A DNA stretch of 64,000 nt. Source: JADJWR01 sp963847675. GTDB lineage: Bacteria > Pseudomonadota > Gammaproteobacteria > Burkholderiales > Burkholderiaceae_F. The notes beneath the pieces are model-generated. The model saw only the letters and a list, made by a program, of their open reading frames with translations. It ran no database searches and was not told the origin of the DNA. A program made the position numbers and the translations under genes. Location of the stretch: NCBI GenBank assembly GCA_963847675.1, contig CAWKAP010000005.1, positions 372,001 to 436,000 on the forward strand, given 5' to 3'. This document shows positions 56,278-64,000 of the stretch, piece by piece. How positions within the stretch are numbered: the first letter of the stretch is position 1; the number at the start of each line of letters is the position of its first letter.

Positions 56278-56838
56278 ATGACGATCGCCGACATCCGCAG
56301 TACAGCCGAGCAGAAGATGCACAAGACGGTCGAGGCGCTGAAGCACGACCTGGCCAAGATCCGTACCGGCCGCGCCCACCCCGGGCTGCTCGACCACATC
56401 CATGTCGACTATTACGGCTCGCTCGTGCCTCTGTCCCAGGTGGCGCAGATCGGCCTTGGCGACGCGCGCACGATCACCGTGCAGCCGTGGGAGAAGAAGA
56501 TGGTGGGTGCGGTCGAGAAGGCGATTCGCGACTCCGACCTCGGCGTGAATCCCGCCTCGCACGGCGAAGTCATCCGGGTGCCGATGCCGCCGCTGACCGA
56601 GGAGCGGCGCAAGGAGCTGACCAAGGTCGTCCGGCATGAAGGGGAGAACGCCCGCGTCGCGGTGCGCAACACGCGCCGCGACGCGATCAGTCACCTGAAG
56701 GACATGCTCAAGAAAAAGGAAGTTTCCGAGGACGACGAGAGACGGGCGCAGGACGACGTCCAGAAGCTGACCGACCGCTTTGTCGCCGAAGTGGACAAGC
56801 TGGTGGCGGAGAAAGAGAAGGAGGTTCTGACCGTCTGA
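56278..56838 (+). CDS. frr: ribosome recycling factor
   Basis: Splits post-termination ribosomes with EF-G. The 186-residue product starts MTIADIRSTAEQKMHKTVE and has KIRTGRAHPGLLDHI, the second domain with YGSLVPLSQVAQIGLGDART, and the C-terminal helix with SEDDERRAQDDVQKLTDRF. ATG 56278 was chosen; longer in-frame sequence upstream overlaps pyrH. Confidence 0.97.
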   Translation: MTIADIRSTAEQKMHKTVEALKHDLAKIRTGRAHPGLLDHIHVDYYGSLVPLSQVAQIGLGDARTITVQPWEKKMVGAVEKAIRDSDLGVNPASHGEVIRVPMPPLTEERRKELTKVVRHEGENARVAVRNTRRDAISHLKDMLKKKEVSEDDERRAQDDVQKLTDRFVAEVDKLVAEKEKEVLTV

Positions 56839-56865
56839 CGCGGCTGCGCCAGCGGACTGCCTGCC

Positions 56866-57624
56866 ATGGGCGCCGATCCTCTTCCTGCCATTCCCCGGCA
56901 CGTCGCCGTCATCATGGACGGCAACGGCCGCTGGGCCACTGCCCGGCACCTGCCGCGGGTGGCCGGACATTCGCGCGGCATCGACGCGGTTCGTGCGGCG
57001 GTCGAGCAGGCGGGGCGGCGCGGCGTCGAGTACCTGACGCTGTTCGCGTTCAGCTCGGAGAACTGGAAGCGGCCCCAGGAGGAGGTCGGCACACTGATGC
57101 GACTGTTCGTGTCGGCGCTGCAGAAGGAAGTGGGCATGCTGACGGAGAACGGTGCGCGCCTGCGCGTGGTCGGCGATCTGAGCGCGTTTGACACGCAGTT
57201 GCAGTCGCTGATCCGCCGCGCCGAGCGGGAGACCGAGGCCAACAGCCGCCTGCAGTTGACCGTTTGCGCGAGCTATGGGGGCCGCTGGGACATCGTGCGG
57301 GCGGTGCAGTCGCTGATCGGCACCGTGTCCGATCCGCGGCAACTGGCGCACACGTTGTCCGAGACGCAGCTTGCCGAACACCTGGGCCTGTCGTTCGCGC
57401 CCGATCCCGACCTGCTTATCCGGACCGGCGGTGAGCGACGGATCAGCAACTTCCTCCTGTGGCAGTGCGCCTACAGCGAACTCTATTTCACCGACACGCT
57501 GTGGCCGGACTTCGACGCCGCCGCGATGGACGCCGCGCTGACCTGGTACGCGACCCGCGAACGGCGCTTCGGGCAGACGAGCGCCCAGGTAGCGGCGCCG
57601 GCTGTCGAAGAACTGCGTGCTTAG
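56866..57624 (+). CDS. uppS: undecaprenyl diphosphate synthase
   Basis: Cis-prenyltransferase that makes the C55 lipid carrier for cell-wall synthesis, 252 residues. Motifs are VAVIMDGNGRWA (catalytic Asp), GHSRGIDAVR, LFAFSSENWKRP and PDLLIRTGGERRISNFLLWQ, with YSELYFTDTLWPDF. It overlaps cdsA by 8 bases. Confidence 0.97.
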   Translation: MGADPLPAIPRHVAVIMDGNGRWATARHLPRVAGHSRGIDAVRAAVEQAGRRGVEYLTLFAFSSENWKRPQEEVGTLMRLFVSALQKEVGMLTENGARLRVVGDLSAFDTQLQSLIRRAERETEANSRLQLTVCASYGGRWDIVRAVQSLIGTVSDPRQLAHTLSETQLAEHLGLSFAPDPDLLIRTGGERRISNFLLWQCAYSELYFTDTLWPDFDAAAMDAALTWYATRERRFGQTSAQVAAPAVEELRA

Positions 57625-58453
57625 ACAGCGCGTCATCACTGCGATCGTCCTGCTGGCGGCATTGCTCGCCGCTGCGGCGGCCGGACGCCCGGCGCTGGAT
57701 GCGGCGCTCGCCATCCTGATCGGAGCCGCGACCTTCGAGTGGCTGCGGCTGGCGCAGCACCCGACCGTGCTTTGCGTCGCTGCGGGAGTCGTCTTCGCCG
57801 GCGCGCTGCTCGCGGCGCAGCTGCTCGCCCTCGGGCCCATGGTCGAAGGCTTCGTGTTCCTGCTTCTGGCGATCGCCTGCGCCACCTGGCTGGGGGTGGC
57901 CGTGCTCGTGCTGCGCGGCGCGCGGCGCGGCGCGCGGCTGCCGCATGGGCTGTCGACCGTGCTCGCCTTTGTCCTGCTCGGCGCGGCGTGGTTTGCCCTG
58001 ATGCGCCTGCTCGATGGTGGCGTCGCCTACGTGCTGTCGGTGCTGGTGATCGTCTGGCTGGCGGACATCGCCGCCTACTTCGCCGGCCGCCAATGGGGCC
58101 GCCGCAAGCTGGCGCCGGCGATAAGCCCCGGCAAGACCTGGGCCGGCGTGGCCGGCGCGGCGGCGGCGGTGGTCGGCATGGCTTTCCTGCTCGCACGCGT
58201 CGCGCCTGAAGCGCCGGCGTTTTCGACGCTGCTGCAGCAGCGCCTTGGGCTCGCCGCGGCACTGGCGGTGCTTGCCGCGCTGGTTGCGCTTTCGATCGTC
58301 GGCGACCTGTTCGAAAGCGTGCTCAAGCGCCAGGTCGACGCCAAGGACAGCAGCCATCTGCTGCCGGGTCACGGGGGCGTGCTCGATCGCATCGACGCGC
58401 TGATCGCCGTCCTGCCGGCGGCGGCGCTGCTCGACCTGTGGCTGCGCCGATGA
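57617..58453 (+). CDS. cdsA: phosphatidate cytidylyltransferase
   Basis: Makes CDP-diacylglycerol for phospholipid synthesis; PgsA (20141) uses the product. The GTG start inside uppS gives 278 residues, with about seven hydrophobic segments. The CDS signature near the C-terminus is SIVGDLFESVLKRQVDAKDSS...LPGHGGVLDRIDAL, and WLADIAAYFAGRQWGRRKLAP precedes it. It overlaps dxr by 4 bases. Confidence 0.95.
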   Translation: MLRQRVITAIVLLAALLAAAAAGRPALDAALAILIGAATFEWLRLAQHPTVLCVAAGVVFAGALLAAQLLALGPMVEGFVFLLLAIACATWLGVAVLVLRGARRGARLPHGLSTVLAFVLLGAAWFALMRLLDGGVAYVLSVLVIVWLADIAAYFAGRQWGRRKLAPAISPGKTWAGVAGAAAAVVGMAFLLARVAPEAPAFSTLLQQRLGLAAALAVLAALVALSIVGDLFESVLKRQVDAKDSSHLLPGHGGVLDRIDALIAVLPAAALLDLWLRR

Positions 58454-59640
58454 CGACAATCACCCTGCTCGGCGCCACGGGCTCGATCGGCGCAAGCGCC
58501 CTCGACGTGCTCTCCCGCCACCCGGATCGCTTCTCGCTGTACGCGGTGACGGCCGGTCGCAGCGTCGACGCACTGGCGGCCATCTGCGTCCGCTTCCGGC
58601 CGCAGGTTGCGGTGATCGCCGATGAAACAAGGCTGGCTTCGCTGCGCGATGCACTGCGCGCGGCCAATCTGCCGACGGTGGCACGCGCCGGCAGCGAGGC
58701 GCTTGCGGAAGTTGCCTGCGCGCCGGAGTGCGACACGGTGATCGCGGCGATCGTCGGCGCGGCCGGCCTCGTTCCGACGATTGCTGCCGCGCGCGCCGGC
58801 AAGCGGGTGCTGCTCGCCAACAAGGAGTCGATCGTGTGCGCCGGCCGGCTGCTCACTGACGCGATCCGCTCGGGGGGCGGCGAACTGCTGCCCGTAGACA
58901 GCGAGCACAGCGCCATTCACCAGTGCCTGGCCGGTGCGCGCTTCGCGAGCCGCGACGTGCGACGGCTGATCCTGACGGCCTCGGGAGGCCCGTTCCGTAC
59001 GCGCGGCGACTTCGAAGGCATCACGCCCGAGGAAGCATGTGCGCACCCGAACTGGGTCATGGGTCGCAAGATCTCGGTCGATTCGGCGACGCTGATGAAC
59101 AAGGGCCTCGAGGTCATCGAGGCCAGCTGGCTGTTCGGGTTCCCGGCGAGCCGGCTCGAGGTCGTGGTCCACCCGCAGAGCGTCATTCATTCGATGGTCG
59201 AGTTCGTCGACGGCTCGGTGGTCGCGCAGCTCGGCACGCCGGACATGCGCACGCCGATCGCTTACGCGCTCGCCTATCCGGAGCGCATCGACAGCGGTTC
59301 GGCAACGCTCGATTTCACCCGGCTCGGCGCGCTGAGCTTCGAGCCCCCGGACGTCAAGCGGTTCCGCTGCCTGGCGCTGGCCTTCGAGGCGCTGGCTGGC
59401 GGGACAGCGTGCACGGCGACTCTGAACGCCGCCAACGAAATCGCGGTCGAAGCCTTCCTTGGGGGCCGCCTGCCGTTCAGCGAGATTCCACGGGTGATCG
59501 AGGCAACGCTGAACGAACTCGATGCCGTCGAACCCGGTTCGATCGAGGCGGTGCTGGACATCGACGCGTGGGCGCGGCGAGAGGCGGCGGGCCAGGTGGA
59601 CCGGCGTAGCGTCGCCCTGCTGAATCCGGTGGGCTCATGA
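58450..59640 (+). CDS. dxr: 1-deoxy-D-xylulose 5-phosphate reductoisomerase
   Basis: Second step of the MEP isoprenoid pathway, supplying UppS. The 396-residue product has NADPH motif LLGATGSIGASALDVL at the start, LANKESIVCAG, the metal site PVDSEHSAIHQCL, LTASGGPFR, and HPNWVMGRKISVDSATLMNKGLEVIEA. ATG 58450 overlaps the cdsA stop, and rseP overlaps its end by 4 bases. Confidence 0.97.
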   Translation: MTTITLLGATGSIGASALDVLSRHPDRFSLYAVTAGRSVDALAAICVRFRPQVAVIADETRLASLRDALRAANLPTVARAGSEALAEVACAPECDTVIAAIVGAAGLVPTIAAARAGKRVLLANKESIVCAGRLLTDAIRSGGGELLPVDSEHSAIHQCLAGARFASRDVRRLILTASGGPFRTRGDFEGITPEEACAHPNWVMGRKISVDSATLMNKGLEVIEASWLFGFPASRLEVVVHPQSVIHSMVEFVDGSVVAQLGTPDMRTPIAYALAYPERIDSGSATLDFTRLGALSFEPPDVKRFRCLALAFEALAGGTACTATLNAANEIAVEAFLGGRLPFSEIPRVIEATLNELDAVEPGSIEAVLDIDAWARREAAGQVDRRSVALLNPVGS

Positions 59641-60977
59641 GTACCTTGACGACGCTGCTTGCATTTCTCGTCACGCTCGGCGTGCTGATCGTGATCCACG
59701 AGTTCGGACACTACTGGGTGGCGCGACGCTGCGGCGTGCGCGTGCTGCGTTTCTCGATCGGTTTCGGCCGCCCGCTGTGGAAGCGGATCATCGGCGCCGA
59801 CCGCACGGAGTGGGTCGTCGCAGCGATCCCGCTGGGCGGCTATGTGCGCATGCTCGACGAGCGTGATCCGGACACCTCGCCGGCGATGCTCGCCGACCTG
59901 TCGCGCGCCTTCAACCGGCAGCCGGTGGCCAAGCGAATCGCCATCGTGCTCGCCGGGCCGTTGGCCAACCTGCTGCTGGCGGTCGGCGTGTACTGGTTCC
60001 TGAACATCAGCGGCACGCTCGAACCGCGCGCCGTCCTCGCGGCGCCGGCTGCGGATACCGTTGCAGCGCGGGCCGGACTGCGCGAAGGCGACGAAGTGAC
60101 GGCGGTCGATGGACGGGTTGTTCGCGGGTTCAGCGAGCTGCGCTGGAAGCTGCTCGAAAGCGCGGTCGACCGGGAGGCGGTCGATCTGACCGTGCGCCGC
60201 ACCGGCGGTGCCGAACGCACGGCAACGCTCGACCTCGGGCAGCTCGGCGACGGCGAGATCGACCAGACCGTCTTTGCGCGGGTCGGCATCGCGCTTGCCG
60301 AGCCGCAGCCCGTGGCGCGGAAGCTGTTGCCGGATAGCGCGGCGGAGCGCGGTGGATTGCGACCCGGTGATCGATTCATCAGCATCGACGGGGAGCCCAC
60401 CACACGCTCGCGCGACGTCAGCCGGATCGTGCGCGCCGCGCCGGAACGCAGCCTGCAGGTGGTGATCGAGCGCGACGGCGTGCGGCAGCCGCTGCAGCTG
60501 AAACCGTCGGCGGTGCAGGTCGACGGCGAGACGATCGGACGCATCGGCGTCGACTTCCGCGACCTGGTCGACGTTCGCTACGGTCCGCTGGAAAGCGTCG
60601 GGCTGGCCGTGGAGCGCACCTGGGACACCGCCGTTTTCTCGCTGCGCATGCTGGGCAAGATGATCACGGGCGAGGCGTCGTGGAAGAACCTGTCGGGACC
60701 GGTGACCATCGCCGATTACGCGGGGCAGACCGCGCGCCTCGGAGTCACTGCGTACCTGAGCTTTCTCGCTCTCGTCTCCATCAGTCTCGGCGTGCTCAAT
60801 CTGCTGCCGATTCCGATGCTCGATGGAGGGCACTTGCTGTACTATTTCATAGAGATTCTCAAGGGCAGCCCGCCAGCCGACTGGGTTGTCGAGTGGGGGC
60901 AGCGCGCCGGGATCGGCGTGCTCGTGATGCTCACGGCGCTGGCGCTATACAACGACCTGACCCGGCTGCTGGCGTAA
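59637..60977 (+). CDS. rseP: RseP site-2 metalloprotease
   Basis: Inner-membrane zinc protease that cuts RseA within the membrane and frees sigma-E. It has 446 residues with the zinc motif HEFGH at residues 21-25 in the first helix and two PDZ domains (about 115-200 and 205-290). It also has a C-terminal membrane domain containing NLLPIPMLDGGHLLYY, whose aspartate completes the zinc site. It links this operon to the rpoE-rseA-rseB genes at 4.5-6.7 kb. bamA starts 9 bp later. Confidence 0.96.
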   Translation: MSTLTTLLAFLVTLGVLIVIHEFGHYWVARRCGVRVLRFSIGFGRPLWKRIIGADRTEWVVAAIPLGGYVRMLDERDPDTSPAMLADLSRAFNRQPVAKRIAIVLAGPLANLLLAVGVYWFLNISGTLEPRAVLAAPAADTVAARAGLREGDEVTAVDGRVVRGFSELRWKLLESAVDREAVDLTVRRTGGAERTATLDLGQLGDGEIDQTVFARVGIALAEPQPVARKLLPDSAAERGGLRPGDRFISIDGEPTTRSRDVSRIVRAAPERSLQVVIERDGVRQPLQLKPSAVQVDGETIGRIGVDFRDLVDVRYGPLESVGLAVERTWDTAVFSLRMLGKMITGEASWKNLSGPVTIADYAGQTARLGVTAYLSFLALVSISLGVLNLLPIPMLDGGHLLYYFIEILKGSPPADWVVEWGQRAGIGVLVMLTALALYNDLTRLLA

Positions 60978-60986
60978 CTTTCCATC

Positions 60987-63311
60987 GTGTTCAGAGTTGT
61001 GACTTCGAAGCGCCGTGGCGCGCGCGGGCTGCGCAGTGTCCGTTTCGCCATTGGCCTGGCCCTTGCCTTGCTGCTTGCCGGTCTCGGCGGCGTGGCCGTG
61101 GCGCAGGAGTTCGTCATCCGCGACATCCGCGTCGAGGGGATACAGCGAACCGAGGCGGGCACGGTGTTCAGTTACCTTCCGCTGCGCGTCGGCGACCGCT
61201 ACGACCCCGAGCGGGGCGCGGCGGCGATCCGCGCGCTGTTTGCGACAGGGCTCTTCAAGGACGTTCGCTTCCAGGCGGAAGGCGACGTGCTGGTGGTGAT
61301 CGTCGAGGAGCGGCCGGCGATCGCCGAAGTCAAGCTCGAAGGCGTCAAGGAGTTCGACAAGGACACGGTTCTGAAATCGCTGCGTGAAGTCGGCCTGGGC
61401 GAGGCGCGCGTGTTCGACCGTTCGCTGCTGGAACGGGCCGAGCAGGAGTTGAAGCGCCAGTACCTGAGCCGCGGGCTGTACGGGGTAGAGGTGAAGAGCA
61501 CCGTCACGCCGGTCGAACGCAACCGCGTCAACGTGCTGATCACGATCGACGAGGGCGAGACCGCGCGCATCCGCTCGATCCGATTCACCGGCAACAAGGC
61601 GTTTTCGGAAGGCACGCTCCGCGACCAGCTGGAACTTTCGACGAGCGGCTGGCTCACCTGGTACACCAAGCGCGACCAGTACGCGCGTCCCAAGCTGGCG
61701 GGCGACCTGGAGTCGCTGCGCTCGTTCTACCTGAACCGTGGCTACCTCGACTTCAACATCGAGTCCACGCAGGTGTCGATCAGCCCGGACAAGCGCGACA
61801 TCCATATCACGATCAATATCGTCGAAGGCGAGCGCTACACGGTTTCACAGGTCAAGCTGGCCGGTGAACTGCTGGGCCTGGACGAGGAACTGGAGGCGCT
61901 GATCGACGTCAGGCCGGGCGATACGTTCAGCGCCGAGCGCTTCAATGCGGTGTCGAAGCGCATGACCGACCGCCTGGGCGCGCTCGGCTACGCCTTCGCC
62001 ACCGCCAACGCCGTGCCCGAGACCAACCGCGAGAAGCGAGAGGTCGCATTCACCTTCTTCCTCGATCCGGGCCGCCGTGTCTACGTGCGGCGGGTGAATA
62101 TCGCGGGCAACTCGCGCACCCGCGACGACGTGATCCGACGTGAGATCCGGCAGTTCGAGAACGCCTGGTTCGATGCGGAGAAGGTGCGCCTGTCGCGCGA
62201 CCGCATCGACCGGCTCGGCTATTTCGACAAGGTCGAGGTCGAAACGCCGCCTGTGGCCGGCTCGTTCGATCAGGTCGACGTCAACATCAACATCGAGGAG
62301 CGCCCCACCGGCCAGATCCAGGCCGGCGCCGGGTACTCGAGCACGGAAGGACTGGTGCTGCAGGGTTCGTATTCCCAGCAGAACACGTTCGGCACCGGCC
62401 ACGCCGTTTCGTTCGAGATCAACACCAGCAGGGCCACCCGCACTTTCGGGCTGACGCACACCGATCCTTACGTGACGCTCCACGGGATCAGCCGCACGAT
62501 CGAGCTGCTCGACCGCAAGTCCGACCTGGCCGAGCTGGGCCTCGGCACCGTCGACCTGGGTTCGCGGATCGCCGCGGTCCGCTACGGGGTGCCGTTCACC
62601 GAATTCGACACCGTATTCTTCGGCCTGCGATACGAAGGCAACGACATCGGTCTCACCGAGTCCAGCCCGCAGGTGTACAAGGACTACGTGCGTGATTTCG
62701 GCGATTCGCCGGCCGCGCTTTCACTGACCGTCGGGACGGCGCGGGACAGCCGAGACAACCTGCTCGTGCCGAGCAGGGGCCTGTATCAGCGCGCCTTCCT
62801 GGAGTACTCGCTGCCGGTCCTCGACCTGCGCTATTACCGCCTGACGTACCAGCACCAGCGCTACTTCGCCCTCACCAACAGGTTCACGCTCGCGTTCAAC
62901 GGCGAACTCGGCTACGGCGGCGCCTACAGTGGCAAGCCGTACCCGGTGTTCAAGAATTTCTACGTCGGCGGCATCGGCAGCGTGCGAGGCTACGAAGCGG
63001 CGTCGCTGGGCCCGACGGACGAATTCGGCACGCCATTGGGCGGGACGCGCCGCTTCAATTTCTCCGTCGAAGGCCTGACGCCGATCCCGGGCGCCGACCG
63101 CACGCTGCGCATGCTCGCGTTCGTCGACGGCGGCCAGGTGTGGGGCGAGGACGAGAAAGTGGATTTCGGCAGTCTTCGCTTTTCGACCGGTGTCGGCATT
63201 GCCTGGATTTCGCCGCTTGGCCCGATGAAGCTGAGCTATGCGTATCCGATCAACACCCAGGAAGGCGACCGCCTCCAGCGTTTCCAGTTCCAGATCGGCA
63301 CGGGCTTCTAG
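60987..63311 (+). CDS. bamA: outer membrane protein assembly factor BamA
   Basis: Omp85-family protein that inserts beta-barrels into the outer membrane, 774 residues from a GTG start. A basic N-terminus and signal peptide (AIGLALALLLAGLGGVAVAQ) precede FVIRDIRVEGIQRTEAGTV. Five POTRA domains cover about residues 38-430, and the rest is a 16-strand barrel. The barrel has the conserved loop motif GIGSVRGYE near 665 and a terminal phenylalanine (FQFQIGTGF) as the outer-membrane signal. Confidence 0.97.
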   Translation: MFRVVTSKRRGARGLRSVRFAIGLALALLLAGLGGVAVAQEFVIRDIRVEGIQRTEAGTVFSYLPLRVGDRYDPERGAAAIRALFATGLFKDVRFQAEGDVLVVIVEERPAIAEVKLEGVKEFDKDTVLKSLREVGLGEARVFDRSLLERAEQELKRQYLSRGLYGVEVKSTVTPVERNRVNVLITIDEGETARIRSIRFTGNKAFSEGTLRDQLELSTSGWLTWYTKRDQYARPKLAGDLESLRSFYLNRGYLDFNIESTQVSISPDKRDIHITINIVEGERYTVSQVKLAGELLGLDEELEALIDVRPGDTFSAERFNAVSKRMTDRLGALGYAFATANAVPETNREKREVAFTFFLDPGRRVYVRRVNIAGNSRTRDDVIRREIRQFENAWFDAEKVRLSRDRIDRLGYFDKVEVETPPVAGSFDQVDVNINIEERPTGQIQAGAGYSSTEGLVLQGSYSQQNTFGTGHAVSFEINTSRATRTFGLTHTDPYVTLHGISRTIELLDRKSDLAELGLGTVDLGSRIAAVRYGVPFTEFDTVFFGLRYEGNDIGLTESSPQVYKDYVRDFGDSPAALSLTVGTARDSRDNLLVPSRGLYQRAFLEYSLPVLDLRYYRLTYQHQRYFALTNRFTLAFNGELGYGGAYSGKPYPVFKNFYVGGIGSVRGYEAASLGPTDEFGTPLGGTRRFNFSVEGLTPIPGADRTLRMLAFVDGGQVWGEDEKVDFGSLRFSTGVGIAWISPLGPMKLSYAYPINTQEGDRLQRFQFQIGTGF

Positions 63312-63373
63312 ACACCGCCCGGCGCCGGGTGACAAGGCACTATAGAATTTCGCGTCGCAACCCGGACGGTTCC

Positions 63374-63889
63374 ATGATGAAGGCTTATCTGAATTCTGCG
63401 CTGCTCGCCGCGGCGCTCGCATCCTCGACGGTGACTCTGCCCGCGGCGGCGCAGGAACTGAAGCTCGGCTACGTGAGCTCGGAGCGCATCCTGCGCGACT
63501 CCGCGCCCGCCAAGGCAGCCACGCAGAAGCTCGAGGCCGAGTTTTCCAAGCGCGACCGGGAACTGCAGGATCTCGGCGCCAAGCTGAAGGCTTCGGCCGA
63601 CCGCTTCGAGAAGGATGCGCCGGTGCTCAGCGAGGCCGAGCGCGCGCGGCGCCAGCGCGAACTGACCGAACTCGACCGTGACCTGCAGCGACGGCAGCGC
63701 GAGTTCCGTGAAGACCTGAACCAACGCCGCAACGAGGAACTGCAGGGGCTTCTGGAACGGGCACAGCGCATCGTGCGCCAGATCGCCGAGCAGGAGAAAT
63801 TCGACCTGATCGTGCAGGACGCCGTGTACTTCAGCCCGCGCGTCGACATCACCGAGAAGGTCCTGCGCACGCTCAACACGCCGAAGTAG
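63374..63889 (+). CDS. skp: periplasmic chaperone Skp/OmpH
   Basis: Chaperone for outer-membrane proteins, 171 residues. Signal peptide ALLAAALASSTVTLPAAAQ is cleaved near residue 27. Then come LKLGYVSSERILRDS and a long charged coiled-coil arm pair (about residues 50-125) as in the Skp jellyfish shape, with FDLIVQDAVYFSPRVDITE at the end. Two adjacent ATGs exist (63374, 63377). A TATAGAAT stretch at 63341-63348 may be a promoter. It follows bamA, the usual order. Confidence 0.94.
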   Translation: MMKAYLNSALLAAALASSTVTLPAAAQELKLGYVSSERILRDSAPAKAATQKLEAEFSKRDRELQDLGAKLKASADRFEKDAPVLSEAERARRQRELTELDRDLQRRQREFREDLNQRRNEELQGLLERAQRIVRQIAEQEKFDLIVQDAVYFSPRVDITEKVLRTLNTPK

Positions 63890-63906
63890 GCGGATCCCGT
63901 TGCCGA

Positions 63907-64000
63907 TGGCGGCCAGCTACCGGATCGATGCGCTGGCCGAAGCTGTCCTTGGCGCCGCCGTTGGACGCATTGCTGCTTCCATACTCGGCGACGCGTCCGT
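63907..64000 (+). CDS. lpxD: UDP-3-O-acylglucosamine N-acyltransferase LpxD, 3'-truncated
   Basis: Only the first 31 codons are in the window: an open frame beginning MAASYRIDALAEAV, running to the edge without a stop. YRIDALAEAV is compatible with the LpxD N-terminal uridine-binding domain, and the position after bamA and skp is where lpxD is found in proteobacteria. A TTG at 63901 is an alternative start. The call rests mainly on order. Confidence 0.72.

Overview
The window is 64 kb of GC-rich, densely packed bacterial chromosome. Gene order points to a betaproteobacterium, probably Burkholderiales-like: fabH-fabD-fabG-acpP-fabF followed by rpoE-rseA-rseB-degP-lepA-lepB-rnc-era-recO-pdxJ-acpS-nagZ; queF-dapC-dapD-pilU-dapE-prmB; smc-zipA-ligA; and map/rpsB-tsf-pyrH-frr-uppS-cdsA-dxr-rseP-bamA-skp-lpxD. 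No species can be named from sequence alone. No insertion sequence, prophage, CRISPR array, rRNA or origin was seen, and no gene-free stretch exceeds 300 bases.

Layout. 1-4422: type II fatty acid synthesis, starting inside fabH, plus a small YgfX-like membrane protein. 4478-8173: the sigma-E envelope stress module with the DegP-type protease. 8342-16338: translation factor LepA, signal peptidase, RNase III, Era, RecO, vitamin B6 synthesis, ACP synthase and beta-hexosaminidase, mostly with overlapping or touching ends. 16351-18158 (minus): a CaiB-type CoA transferase and an unusual EF-P. 18268-21598: uvrC, pgsA, a Gly-Cys-Leu tRNA cluster and a DUF1178 gene. 21647-36109: an accessory metabolic block. 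It holds a glutathione transferase, a quinone oxidoreductase, an exported START-like protein, an aldehyde dehydrogenase, a thioesterase, a complete LIV-type ABC transporter (livM, H, K, F, G), an APH-fold kinase, a histidine phosphatase, a second CoA transferase and an ABC-F protein. 36279-42105 (minus): lysine/diaminopimelate synthesis with prmB, pilU and queF. 42230-50186: smc, zipA, ligA, methylthioinosine phosphorylase and peptide deformylase. 50204-53597 (minus): glnD and map. 53767-64000: the rpsB to lpxD operon, cut inside lpxD.

How the parts work together. The sigma-E circuit is represented at both ends: rpoE/rseA/rseB/degP at 4.5-8.2 kb, and rseP (the site-2 protease that releases sigma-E) with bamA and skp at 59.6-63.9 kb. 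The fatty-acid genes, acpS, pgsA, cdsA, uppS, dxr and lpxD together cover acyl-carrier activation, phospholipid, isoprenoid and lipid A synthesis. The 22-36 kb block looks like uptake and CoA-dependent catabolism of an organic acid whose identity the sequence does not give.

The most notable observations are three separate frameshifts (in the normally essential fabF, in a glutathione transferase and in a CoA transferase), an EF-P whose tip loop and overall sequence do not look betaproteobacterial, an arginine in place of the Walker A lysine of LivF, a variant-type PdxJ, and a REP-like inverted hairpin pair between livK and livH. I found no convincing evidence of a wholly new system; most of the window is core genome.
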